Shown here piece by piece: positions 46,960 to 57,945 of a stretch of 62,422 nt of DNA. The stretch lies in NCBI GenBank assembly GCA_051453625.1, contig JBOZIK010000001.1, positions 195,079,100 through 195,141,521 of the forward strand, given 5' to 3'. The notes under the pieces are model-generated. The model did not search any database and was not told the origin of the DNA. It saw only the letters and a program-made list of their open reading frames with translations. The stretch comes from Welwitschia mirabilis. Taxonomy: Eukaryota > Gnetophyta > Gnetopsida > Welwitschiales. Both the position numbers and the translations under genes were made by a program. Each line of letters starts with the position of its first letter. The first letter of the stretch is position 1.

Positions 46960-47345
46960 TTGATAACAAAAGAATAAGAAGGCAAAGAAGAAATAATATG
47001 AGAAAAGTGATTAGTAATAACATTTTTTTACATCTTTCTTATTCTTGATCTCTACTCTAAACTCTTATAATAACAAAATCTAGCTATTGAGCCTAGCTGT
47101 AGATTCTTTCTTAGTCAACAGATATATAAGGGAAAAAATCAATTAAAATTATAGTTTTTCTCTTGTCAGATATAATCTAAATTTTTTTTCCAATATAAAG
47201 ATTATTGCTAAGATCTCTTTCTTAGTGGTTGTGTAATTATTTTAATTGAAGATCTTGTAGAACTTTAATTGCATAATAGATAGCATAGACTTTTCATCTC
47301 TTATTTATAAAACAAAGGAAAAGGTAAGAAGATATTTCTGAGTTT
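46960..47345 (-). pseudogene. Gypsy RNase H relic (relic B)
   Basis: The minus strand at about 47,330-47,168 reads KSMLSIMQLKFYK, then NNYTTTKKEILAIIF followed by LEKKFRLYL, matching the YASRTLNxAQxNYTTTEKELLAVVFAxxKFRxYL block of Ty3/gypsy RNase H. IYLLTKKE follows, matching the KYLLTKKDAKPR end. This domain removes the RNA strand during cDNA synthesis. The spacing from RT is about 250 bases, roughly as expected. Frameshifts interrupt it. Confidence 0.75.
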
Positions 47346-47599
47346 TAGATACATATCACCATCTAAATATTTATTTAGAATATGCATCTTTAACATGAAA
47401 ATAAGATAAAGAACTTAGAGTCCTAAATGAATCTATGATAATGAGTAGCATGTTTAAAAAGAGATAAAATATCCTTAACACATTTGAGAATGGAAGATAA
47501 GCGATAAGTTTTATTGTGATAAAGTCCATTTCTATTCCACACCGAGTTATAACATAAAATAATACCTTTGTAACAATGAAATAATGTTTTTCCTAGTTA

Positions 47600-48190
47600 A
47601 CAACAAGCTATTTTCTTTCACAAAGTAAAGAATAAAATCAATATAAATGAGACAAGGTTTAAATGCTTTTCCAACAATAAAAAAGCATTTATAAAGAGTT
47701 CAATAATTTTTTCAATTATGTCAAAAGGGATAGTTATCATCCAACTCAAAAAAGTAACAGGAACATTACATAAACCAAAGGGGATACGCTTATCTACAAA
47801 GGTATCAAAAGCAAAGGTCATCTTTTCTTATCCTTCAGTTACAATCTCTATTTGGTTACAACTTTTATATCCATCTAAAAATAATAGTAATAATGCTCCA
47901 CTAATAGTTTTAAGATTAAGTTAAGAAAGGATAAGGAAAAGTGATTATTATGAGTCACAGAGTTGATTTTTTTATAGTTAATGAATATTGTCCATCATAG
48001 TTTCATCATAGCAAATATAAGTTTATCATTTTTATTATTAATCATAGTGACTTCATAATGTTTAGGGATACTTTATGCTAGGGATAATCCACTAACAATT
48101 AGAAATTCAATACATAATACCAACATCTAGCAACTTGAGTATTTTCTTCATCACTATGGATTATAGTTTAAATTTCATAATTTTAGACTC
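47600..48190 (-). pseudogene. Gypsy reverse transcriptase relic (relic B)
   Basis: From about 48,180 on the minus strand, ILKLLDVGIMY matches the opening EVLKLLDAGIIYPI word. YYFLDGYKSCNQIEI follows, matching FLDGYSGYNQI. The frame 47,821-47,618 then gives MTFAFDTFVDKRIPFGLC, matching TxFTxPFGTFAYRRMPFGLC, and DIIEKIIELFINAFLLLEK, where the active-site FMDD has become FINA. The polymerase is therefore dead even where its frame is open. RNase H and integrase follow in order. The similarity is dense over nearly 200 codons, so the family is secure. Confidence 0.85.
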
Positions 48191-48354
48191 TTAAACCTTC
48201 GTAAGTTAATTATATTGAGCCTACACGTACCATGTTTAGAAATTATGTTTTATTCCTAATACATATTTAATCCTTATTATTACTTAATTTTTGTTACAAA
48301 TGACTAACACTCAGTGTTTATTATGTAAGTTATGAAATGCTAATAAAGCTTCAT

Positions 48355-48440
48355 CTTAAAGTTCAAGCCTCAACCCAACTAATATGGCCTTTAAAACCAC
48401 AGTGCCACTAACATTCTAGAGGATGGCTAGTCCCACAAAA
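48355..48440 (-). mobile_element. SINE-head-like sequence (candidate 3)
   Basis: On the minus strand TTAGTGGCACTGTGGTTTT is followed by GGCTTGAACTT about 27 bases later, an A-box and B-box arrangement. It could be a SINE head. The tail and duplication were not found. Confidence 0.45.
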
Positions 48441-51260
48441 GTGTAACTAAGATTAATCACTAAACAATAAGTATAGATTGATAAAAAATTGTGAATGATA
48501 ATCAAATGCTAAAAACACAGAAAAACTACAAGAAGGATTAACTTATTTAATCTTAGTAATAAGGAAATTTTACTCTAACTAGATTTGATGTAAACTAAAG
48601 TATGAAGTAAGTTAGATTAAATGTAAAATCCTAATCTCAAGGTTATAAAAGCATAACATACTCTAAATGTTAGGCGTCATCTAATCATCTAGTTCTTTAT
48701 CTAAACACTATACACTTCATTTACCATTAGCATCACATTGTCTTTTTCATTCATATTACTTAATCCTAGTATATTGTGTCCATGGCTGTGATGAGATCTT
48801 GTCTCATCTTTAAGTCCTAAACCCTCTTTTCTCCCTTGCCAAGAATGTACAAATAAATGTTTCATGAGGAGATTACCTTATCAATCCTAAGGCAATATTT
48901 TTTACTTGATTGCTATTTCCTATAGTATTTACATTACTAGTTGATGGAATTTGATTTGTGAGTGGATTTTCTTTTTACTTGGAATCTATTGCTAATAAAG
49001 TTTTCACATGAGGAGACCACATGTGAGCACTTTAAAAATCATCTACTACACATATTAAGGTATAAATTTCTTTCCAAATAACTTGATAACGATGTCCTAA
49101 AAAATTATACATAGTAGTCAAAACACAAATATTAAACCAACAGAATTAAGTATTTGTGAAAGACTTTAAGTTATTTTATCAAGATTCTTACTTTAATATA
49201 ATAAAAAAACATTTATTGTTACTAATTTAAAATGATATTTGATAAGAAAGAGTGAAGAATAATGAAAAATAATGAATAAAATAATATTATGTTTAAAAAA
49301 GAAAAAGTTTACCTACAAGTGCTTTGCTAAGCCACATTATGCATGTCAGACAAGAAAAAATAATTTATTTAAGAAGGTTTTTCAAATGGAAAAAAATCAT
49401 GTATAATAGCATTTAAAAATATTTACTAAGATTAAATACGTTCATTTTATTCACAAAATTTCTTTGAAGCAATGATTCACGCTATCAAACGTAAGTGAAC
49501 TCTTACATCAAAATCTTCAATTTTTCACTTTTCCCATGTGAAATGGTAGCATTATGAAGAATATTTCATGTAAGTCAATGTTAATTATGGTTTAGCACAT
49601 TGGAAATAATGGATACTAATCATTAGAATTATTGAATTCAATTATATATTCTTAACTATACTAGAGACATATTACATTTCTATTAGAGTTGATTTGCAAT
49701 TCTTTAATACCGAAAAAAAGAAAAAAGAAAAAAACTTAAGCATTTAAGCCTAAAATAATCATTTCATAACATTCACTGATGTACATGATAGATTTAACAA
49801 TCACAAAACTATATACAACATCTTGTGCAAAGTACTTAACAACATGTATGTAGCACGCAACTAGAAGAAGAGAAAGCAAGTGAGATACGAATACATATTT
49901 TGGAATTCAATTACTTTTTAAAAAATATTGTATGTAAGTCTATCATGATTTTTGAAGTTAAAAAAAAGAATGCAATAGTTAATTAAACAATACAAAACAT
50001 CTAAACTGAAACATGCAAATTGAACATTTAAAAGCTCAAAAAAGGACCTACAAACTTAATCATTCACTTGTAGATAAATCTTCAAGAAACTTGGCATTAA
50101 AGATAAGACTCTGTGTAAAACTTTAAGTAGAAAAATTATGTATGTAAAACTAAAATCTACAAAAAATGTCAATTTATGAATGTTTTTTAGAAGAATCAGG
50201 AAGAGACTTCTTATACTAGAGTTATAGAAAATTGAATAAGCTTTCATAAAATGTGTATGTCAAAGGATGTTTGCCAAGGGTTTTCTAAAGTTCAAGTGAA
50301 ATATATGCTTAAAAATAATACTTTTTCACGATAGGGACTAAAAATGACTAACTAGATATTCCAAAAAATACAAACACCAAGGGGTAAAAATGGAAATAGT
50401 AATCATTAAAATTAATCTTAATAAAAAAGGTAAAGGAAACTTGGAATTGATGCAATGATATTTCAAGACAAAAATGGAATTTGTAATGAAAAATGATGGA
50501 AAGAGATGGTAAATAAATAAGAAATCTTACATATTTACATAGTTATTTTAAAATTACTCTAATACTATTTCAAGTCATGTAATCTAAATCATAGCTTTGT
50601 GAAAAATTATTAAACAGTAACATTTCCTCTTGTTTTAATATTATAAACCTAATAGAGAAGCACATAATTTCTAGGAAATGCCAAGAATGTTAATAATAAA
50701 AATTAAAACCTAGAAATAAAGTTCTATAAAAGGAAGAGATATATTATTCAGTTAAGAAGAACACCTCTTTGCTTATTTTGAGTCATCTAAATGCTTACAA
50801 GTTAATGCTTATCCTTAAAATGCCTCAAAATTGGTGAAATGGACCAATTTGAAACCTCCTAAAGCCTCCTCTCAAATGAAAAGGTCATGGAAGTGGACTA
50901 GGATTATTGATAATGGTGTAAATAACTAAGTAGATAAAGAAAAGATGTTAAAAACCTTAATTAAAATGATAATTATAAAATCATTTCAAAATTGAAAAAA
51001 ATAATAGAATCTAGGATCTACAAGAGATTAAGCTTGAAGATGAATGATTATGGTTTAGGATTTATTTATGATGTCCTAAAAAGAGGTATGAGAGAGTTAC
51101 AACTAAAGAAGTCATTAAAAACCACTTTTCTAGACATTTTTTCAACTTCTTAATCAACCAACTTGGTTGACGTGTGTTATGGCAACACTGTTGGCATTAT
51201 AAGGCCATCTAGATTTTGAGTATTTGATTTTTAGCACTCATTATAGATACATATCCTATA
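48441..51260. other. AT-rich stretch, nothing recognised
   Basis: No frame above about 65 codons and no domain was found in 2.8 kb. A short word ATACATATCCTA occurs twice near the right edge, at about 51,248 and 51,273, just before the composition changes. Confidence 0.45.
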
Positions 51261-51264
51261 TTCT

Positions 51265-52570
51265 GAATCAAATACATATCCTACAGAAATTGCACTCACA
51301 ACAGGGGGTGGGTGAGATTGAGGAAAGCAACTGTGGATTGCAGACACCAGGGGAGGGCAGTCTCTCATTTTGACATATCTGACGGCGCTGCAGAACGCGG
51401 GCGGGACGCTGGGGCAGTTTCCAGAAATGGAAGACGTAAGAGAGGCGGAGAGAGCACTTCCACAGACGATTCATCTCTAACAGCAAATGTTTTGCAAATC
51501 TGACGCAGTTGCAAGACTGCAACAGCCCGTACGAATCAGCTGCAGAGTCTCTAATAACGCCTGTGCACAGTCTGCCTCCGCCTCCTCCCCCTCAAGGATT
51601 ACCCTAGGATTTCTAAGTATCCGTTTTCTGCTGCAGAGTCCCCAGGATCTCTGATCTCAGAACAGCATCTAGGGATTTGTTTGAGGATCTGAAAAGGTTG
51701 CAGTTGCAGAAGACAGAGGTAGAAGAGTCTGAAAAGCTGCAACGCAAGAAATCGTGAAGGAGGCAGTAACGCTTACGATGCCCGACGTCAGTGAGTGCGC
51801 ACAGAGGAAAGGCCGCCGCAGAAGCTTCAAGTCTTCAGTCCTCCGCTGCGCGCTCGCTTTAAGTTTCGTCACTAGGAATGTATTGCCGGTCTTTTCAAAC
51901 CTCATCCTCCTTCACAACGCACAGTGCATCATACATGCATTGCCACGGTTCTGTCGGATGAGAAGGGAAGAATCTCGTGGTGTAGTTCGAATAAGCACTG
52001 GAATCACCTCAAGGTATCTCCTGTCGATAGCAAACTCGGAACTTCAAGCAACTCACCATAGAAGCACAGCAAATGACATGTGGAAGAAAGCGACGCGCAA
52101 AAGCTTGATGGTGCGTGAAAGAAGAACAGTGCATGAAAGAAGGCGCAGACGAGGCAGGAAGCAAGGCGCAGGAAAGGGGGTAAAAAGGGCACTGCAACAC
52201 CTTTAGGAGGATTCCGCGTGTTTTGAGGCGGCATCGCCAGGAATGAGAGCATGTCTGTAAACGTGCGGAGCGAGACCATGTGCGTGGCGACGGGCACCGT
52301 GTAGGAGAGAGCAAACATAAAAGAGATCTGTGCGACTATAGACACAGTGTGAACAATGGCACGCAAGGAACAAGAGTAGAAGAACCGCGCAGAGCTTGTA
52401 GGAGATTTCAGAGCCAGAACACTGACTGCGAACACGGGCAATGGGAAAGCGTAGTGCGTTGGCTGACGGTGCGAGCAGGTCCGTGTGTGCAGGACCTCAG
52501 GCGCAAGGAAAGGAGGAAGAAGCTTGTTATGCCTGGCAGAACTATTAAAGCCTACAGGTATTAAGTGTCT
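51265..52570 (+). other. GC- and CpG-rich block, possible gene 5' region
   Basis: The base composition changes sharply at about 51.27 kb and back at about 52.57 kb. The 60 bases 51,361-51,420 alone hold six CpG dinucleotides, while the decayed elements elsewhere hold almost none. Several long frames overlap on both strands (plus 51,778-52,206 from its first ATG, minus 52,642-52,004). They are Arg-rich or compositionally biased, resemble no family that I know, and are best explained by the high GC content. The right edge reads CCTACAGGTATTAAG, a good splice-donor context, and T-rich sequence follows for about 1 kb, as in a plant intron. I infer an unmethylated promoter or 5' untranslated exon, or a recently arrived low-copy segment. 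The strand is inferred from the donor-like edge only. Confidence 0.45.
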
Positions 52571-53640
52571 TTCGAACGCCTTTATGTTTGTCTTTTTTAA
52601 AAATGCATATTGTTCTGGTGTTCTTTTCTCTAATGGATTCAAAATCCGTGGCTTATCATTTTTGGATTCATTGATTTAATTTTATTGATCTGTGCAAATG
52701 GTGTTTATTTGCAACTCATCTTTTTCCCTATGTTTTGCATTCATTTGAACTTTTCCTAGGATTTAATATTTGATTAACTGGTATTCGACGCTTCAGTGTG
52801 TATGTAGATGTAGACTGTTCATTGATGGGGAAACATAGTCTTTTAAAGGTCNNNNNNNNNNCGTACGTATATACCTGAACCCACGCACAAAACTAACAAC
52901 AACATATAATCTTGTTTAGAAAGGTGGAGAAGGAGCATTTCAAGTGTAAAAATGCTAGAGTTAAAAACATTTGGGGAAGTTTAAGGATGTTTTTAAATCA
53001 AGGGTTGAAATGTTTAATGTTTGTCTCTCTCATTTGTAAAGTTTCTACAATCCATCTTTATGGCTTTCAGTGTCGTAAATAATCAAGGGAAAAAAAAGGG
53101 GGCAAAAAAAGAAAAATTCTAGGTATTGCATCGTTTCCCGCATTGAATGTTTAANNNNNNNNNNNNNNNNNNNNNNNNNNNNNNNNNNNNNNNNNNNNNN
53201 NNNNNNNNNNNNNNNNNNNNNNNNNNNNNNNNNNNNNNNNNNNNNNNNNNNNNNTAGAAATCTTCATAGATAAGCTGCTAAGTGGAAAAGTATTCAGATC
53301 GTGATTATGATCTAGCATTTAGATGTTAGGATTTGACAATATGCGGGCATAATTGATGAAGATAAAAATAATAATAATAATAAAATTAAAAAACCAAAAA
53401 AATGCAAGGTATTGCATCATTTCCCACACTAAATGCTTAATGACCCTTTATTTTTCTAATTGGATTTGATATGTCATTCTGCTGCTTTGAACTTCATATC
53501 TTGCTATTAAAACACTTGTAATGTTGCTCTCTGTTGCTAATTTTATGAATTATTCTTGGTTATTATCTTTGATATCTATTGACCTACACTTTACTCTATT
53601 TTTAATAGATAAGAAATATAATTTACATCATTATATTGAA
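52571..53640 (+). other. T-rich intron-like sequence with two gaps
   Basis: The plus strand is T-rich without long frames and follows the donor-like edge of the CpG-rich block. Gaps of 10 N (52,852-52,861) and 100 N (53,155-53,254) interrupt it. The word AGGTATTGCATCRTTTCCC, with related flanks, occurs at 53,121 and at 53,407, on both sides of the larger gap, so a duplication of roughly 280 bases spans it. Confidence 0.4.
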
Positions 53641-54410
53641 TTTAAAACATATGTATTATATTATATAATACATATTTATAATGTTGTATTATATTATTTT
53701 ATATCATATTATGTTACAATATAACAATTCTTGCCTTGTGCTCTATTATAAGATATTATATCATAATTATGCTATATATAATATTATTTTATATTATAAT
53801 TACATTATATTATATAATATCATATGTAATATTATAGTATCTTATAGTATACAATATCATATTATACTACATTTATAATACTATACTATATTGCATTGTA
53901 GTTATACTATATTATGTAATAGTATAATTGTAGTATAATGTTATATTGCCTTATATAACATTGCATGTATAATACAATATACTGGATATGTATTGGTTTA
54001 CATTATATCTTATAATAGGTATAACATTATATTATTTTATAATAAGTTTTTACATATGCATAAAGGTTACACATATTATAATGTATTATGTTGATTTATA
54101 TTATGATAATATTATATTATGATTATGATTATATTATTTTACAGTTTATAATGTATGGAAAGTATATTGTATTGTTTTGTGTATATGTTATATCATAACA
54201 TATTTTATTATATTATTTTATATGCATAAATATTAAATTGTACTATGATTATAAAATATTAAATTATATTATATTGTATTATGTATTGTATTATATATTA
54301 TGTCATGTCATATTGCATAAGTACTATGTTATGTCTTATTATAGGATATGTAAGTATATTATTTTATATTATGCTACTTTATATGCTGAGTACTACAAAT
54401 ATATTTTAGA
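53640..54410. repeat. TA-rich low-complexity tract
   Basis: The tract consists almost entirely of TATTATA, ATATTATA and TATAATA words in irregular order, with rare C and G. A shorter tract of the same type lies at 54,935-55,090. Frames through it (such as 53,521-53,878) are composition artefacts. Confidence 0.85.
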
Positions 54411-55973
54411 AGGGTAGAGGTTTAGATAAAAATCATCTTAAATTGTATTGGAGGGTGAGAGATAGTTTTAAAAAAAAAGCAACATGCTAGTAATTATATT
54501 TTTCCTTTAGACTATAGCTATCATGACCTAAGTGAGGGAAGAGTAACCACTGATTAGACCATTCAATGTTCACATCTTCAGGCTTAAACGTTTTCTTTGA
54601 TATTTAAGAGTTTGATGTAAGATATATTATAAAAATTAGATGGTGGATGACATTTTTATACATTCATGCAATTATGTATGTATATTATAGCATACAACCA
54701 TGCAAGTTTAGCTCCTTTCTTTATGATTGTGGTTGCTTCCAGTATACTTTAATGCTATCCAAGTATGTATCCTTAAAATATGTATATTTAGTACATGTTC
54801 ATGCATATGAATTAAATGCTTAAAGGGGTTATCGTCATTTCAGGTGCATAATGATACAGTACATTCTACTATAAAATATGCTCAATAAAATGATATTTTA
54901 GACTGTGTTGTCTCATATGGGAAGTATTACTTGTATGTTACATTATACTATATTATGTTACATTATGTTATATTATATTCTAATATGTATTAAATCATAA
55001 TAATTTACATTGCTTTTATATTAAATTACATTGTAGGATATACATAATAGTATTTTATATTAGCATTGCATGTATATGTATTATAAGGGGAAACATGTTG
55101 CATTCTTAAGTATAGGTTAACATTAGGAGTAAATTCATGATAAGACAAATGTTTAGATAAAATTAAATATTTATGTTAACTCCTCAGATAAAGATGTTAT
55201 AGTAGTTATTGATTACCTTATGTAGTAACAATATATCATTAGTTATTTTCTTTTCTATGATGTGGTGGCATTTAGAGGTAAATAAATAATTATGTGTACA
55301 GGGCATAATTCAACTAAATTCTTTTTTACCATTTGTTAACATTATAAGCAATTTAATTTGTAGATTTAGCTACTATGTTAGCAAAATAAGAGGAGGGATT
55401 ATGGTTTTTCCTTGTCATAATGGTAATGTATTTATGTGATGCAGTGTAATTATATTATGCATGGTATAGTTTTCCAATAATGCAGGGCTAACACATTTCT
55501 TAATGGCAATGGTTACCTCAATATGCCTTATCGCAATCTAGGTATGCAACCATAAACTCATTGTCTTACATGTTCATGCTCGTGAATCGAATGCTTTAAG
55601 TAGTTATTTGTTATCTTCTATACAATGATATACCATTAGTGATTTTCTTTGTGATACTCGTTGAAAAATAGCTAGGCATATAATTAGCTCCCTTATCCTT
55701 TAACTTCTAGTATATTAAGTTTTTTGAGACTAATAATTAAATTTAGTGGCATATGGACTAGTTCCTTTGGGCATTTTATATATCTACATATTATTATATT
55801 TATTATATCATGTTATAAAAAGAGTAGACATGAGGTACCTTACCGAAATGGCGTGTGTGTGTATGTATACCTATGTGTTAATCTTACTTCTGCATAATGT
55901 TATACTATTGATATTATTCCTCCCATTGGTTGATACTAAGATGAGGGAGAGATTTAAGGAATCTCTTTACATG
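54411..55973. other. AT-rich stretch with a 775-bp-spaced repeated word
   Basis: TACATGTTCATGC with an ATGCTT-AAG word about 13 bases on occurs at 54,792 and 55,567. Looser similarity around both (valley words such as CAATATATCATTAG and GATATACCATTAG) suggests an old large-period duplication. No gene was recognised. Confidence 0.4.
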
Positions 55974-56783
55974 NNNNNNNNNNNNNNNNNNNNNNNNNNN
56001 NNNNNNNNNNNNNNNNNNNNNNNNNNNNNNNNNNNNNNNNNNNNNNNNNNNNNNNNNNNNNNNNNNNNNNNNNNNNNNNNNNNNNNNNNNNNNNNNNNNN
56101 NNNNNNNNNNNNNNNNNNNNNNNNNNNNNNNNNNNNNNNNNNNNNNNNNNNNNNNNNNNNNNNNNNNNNNNNNNNNNNNNNNNNNNNNNNNNNNNNNNNN
56201 NNNNNNNNNNNNNNNNNNNNNNNNNNNNNNNNNNNNNNNNNNNNNNNNNNNNNNNNNNNNNNNNNNNNNNNNNNNNNNNNNNNNNNNNNNNNNNNNNNNN
56301 NNNNNNNNNNNNNNNNNNNNNNNNNNNNNNNNNNNNNNNNNNNNNNNNNNNNNNNNNNNNNNNNNNNNNNNNNNNNNNNNNNNNNNNNNNNNNNNNNNNN
56401 NNNNNNNNNNNNNNNNNNNNNNNNNNNNNNNNNNNNNNNNNNNNNNNNNNNNNNNNNNNNNNNNNNNNNNNNNNNNNNNNNNNNNNNNNNNNNNNNNNNN
56501 NNNNNNNNNNNNNNNNNNNNNNNNNNNNNNNNNNNNNNNNNNNNNNNNNNNNNNNNNNNNNNNNNNNNNNNNNNNNNNNNNNNNNNNNNNNNNNNNNNNN
56601 NNNNNNNNNNNNNNNNNNNNNNNNNNNNNNNNNNNNNNNNNNNNNNNNNNNNNNNNNNNNNNNNNNNNNNNNNNNNNNNNNNNNNNNNNNNNNNNNNNNN
56701 NNNNNNNNNNNNNNNNNNNNNNNNNNNNNNNNNNNNNNNNNNNNNNNNNNNNNNNNNNNNNNNNNNNNNNNNNNNNNNNNNNN
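55974..56783. other. Assembly gap (810 N)
   Basis: A sized gap. Reading frames drawn across it on either strand have no support. Confidence 0.95.
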
Positions 56784-57291
56784 ATCTTTTGATGACATGT
56801 TATTTCAATATGTCATGATCCTCTTTTTTTGTAGTTGAGTTGGATATTGCTTTTCTTGTATTGGTTTATGCTTATGTCTGCTCATATGCCACTGACACAG
56901 ACTACCTTGATCTATTATACACTCATGCATATCAGTGGGGATGGGAATGAGGTCCAAGATAGAACTACATATGGTCTGAACTCCTCTGGATGAGGGTACA
57001 TAAGTATGGTTGCTTGGCTGTTGTTGTAATCAACCATTTGACCACAAATTTCACACTCTTTTAGTGTGTTCTTAAATGAGGTTTTTAAATAACCCTGAGT
57101 TTGGATGTACTATTAATCAGGTGAGCTATCCTCATATAGTTCTCCTGAGATGTATTCTATGGGATTTGAGAGAGTGTGTCTTAGTTACATACTGATTGGT
57201 CCACTGCAATAATTAATTAAATCTTGCAAGTCAATTTTATTTTAAATCTAAAAAAAATTCATGTTTTTCATGCTCTTTAAGTCTAGCCTAA
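56784..57291. other. Non-coding sequence upstream of the gag-like fragment
   Basis: This part is less AT-rich than average, with words like GGGGATGGGAATGAGGTCC, and has no long frame. It may hold the 5' LTR or leader of the compact element that follows, partly lost in the gap. It does not align with the LTR at 57,652-57,988 as far as I can see. Confidence 0.35.
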
Positions 57292-57597
57292 AACTGGGTT
57301 GTGACAGGTGGTCTTCATGGTGATGCTCTGGAGGCTGGAGCCTTGATCTTTGGGGAAAAAGCATTGCAACGATTAGAGCAACGTTTACTAGGATGCCTAG
57401 ATCAAGGAACCAATCGCAGAGTCCATCACTTCAAAGAGCAGTTCGATGAGATTGCAGATCAGTTAGATGCTCTTGGTGTCAATGTGAACCGGAACCGGAT
57501 TAATGGCAGAAGGCCAAAAGTTGATGCTGCTCATGGCGACCCTGTCTACAGGCCTGTTCCTATTAGTAGGCAGAATTTTATGCATCTGATGAGCTGA
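57292..57597 (+). pseudogene. Gypsy-like gag N-terminal fragment, little decayed
   Basis: The frame opens after a stop at 57,289 and runs for about 100 codons without a stop. It has no in-frame ATG near its start and so is a fragment or a downstream exon. It has an amphipathic helical part (GEKALQRLEQRLLGCLDQ, then HFKEQFDEIADQLDAL) followed by a basic linker (NRNRINGRRPKVDAAHGD, then VYRPVPISRQNF). This layout resembles the N-terminal region of some plant Ty3/gypsy Gag proteins, though the match is by style, not by a catalytic motif. A second frame continues YPDSEPNLGTS after the stop. A purine-rich word and an LTR follow within 60 bases. Compared with the other relics it has kept CpG and an open frame, so it is younger or better protected. 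Confidence 0.45.
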
Positions 57598-57637
57598 TGT
57601 ACCCTGACTCTGAGCCCAACTTGGGAACGAGTTTTCT

Positions 57638-57651
57638 CAAGTGGAGGGAAC
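57638..57651 (+). other. Polypurine tract candidate
   Basis: AAGTGGAGGGAAC directly precedes TGATGTGG, the start of the LTR. The position is right for a plus-strand primer site. Confidence 0.5.
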
Positions 57652-57767
57652 TGATGTGGAATGATGTGACCCCCCATAGGTTTATTTTTATATTTTGCTA
57701 TATATTATTATTTCCTTACTTTTAGTCCCACATTGTTTAGGGATTTCTATTGAAAGAACTTATGTCC

Positions 57768-57776
57768 TATAAATAA
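57768..57776 (+). promoter_or_regulatory. TATA box candidate in LTR
   Basis: CTATAAATA lies about 115 bases into the LTR, about 40 bases before an AATAAA word, in the arrangement of an LTR promoter. Confidence 0.55.
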
Positions 57777-57807
57777 GTGGCTTATGTACTATTTTAAGGG
57801 GGAATAG

Positions 57808-57813
57808 AATAAA
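57808..57813 (+). terminator. Polyadenylation signal candidate in LTR
   Basis: AATAAA follows the TATA box by about 35 bases, as expected for the R region of an LTR. Confidence 0.45.
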
Positions 57814-57864
57814 GAATTAGAATTTTGAAGGCTAATTGCCCTTAAAGTGTCTATTGAACCACAT

Positions 57865-57945
57865 ATCGCCGAATGATTCAGTGGGGATAATAAATAAACC
57901 ATAGATCGTCGAATGAGAAAGTGGGCTTCACAAATCTCCGAATGA
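57865..57945 (+). repeat. Three ATCG-CGAATGA units in the LTR
   Basis: ATCGCCGAATGA, ATCGTCGAATGA and ATCTCCGAATGA start at 57,865, 57,905 and 57,934, each followed three bases later by AGTG. The spacing is 40 and 29 bases. Confidence 0.7.

Larger units (their letters stand above)
44760..48190 (-). mobile_element. Ty3/gypsy relic B (RT, RNase H, integrase)
   Basis: The minus strand carries gypsy pol in the standard order, RT (48.2-47.6 kb), RNase H (47.35-46.96 kb) and integrase (46.2-45.06 kb). It aligns with relic A at 22.56-24.56 kb in the same orientation, including the non-coding stretch after integrase (shared word TTACA-ATGAACTAGGT at about 22,653 and 44,898). Stops and frameshifts are frequent. 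The relic lies immediately beside element 2, which may have inserted into its 3' end. No LTRs of its own could be assigned. Confidence 0.8.

Noticed and set aside
47718-47924. Plus-strand frame opposite relic B RT
   Set aside because: It is the shadow of the gypsy RT frame on the minus strand.
51754-52206. 150-codon plus-strand frame in the CpG-rich block
   Set aside because: The frame as drawn starts at GTG. From its first ATG (51,778) it is an Arg-rich sequence without recognisable motif, and a translated product is not supported.
52004-52642. 212-codon minus-strand frame in the CpG-rich block
   Set aside because: It overlaps equally long frames on the other strand. Its composition is biased by GC content and it shows no domain, so I kept the block as a whole and not this frame.
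53521-53878. Plus-strand frames rich in Tyr and Ile
   Set aside because: They are translations of the TA-rich low-complexity tract.
55746-56798. Long open frames on both strands (348 and 294 codons)
   Set aside because: Almost their entire length is the 810-N gap, so they carry no coding evidence.
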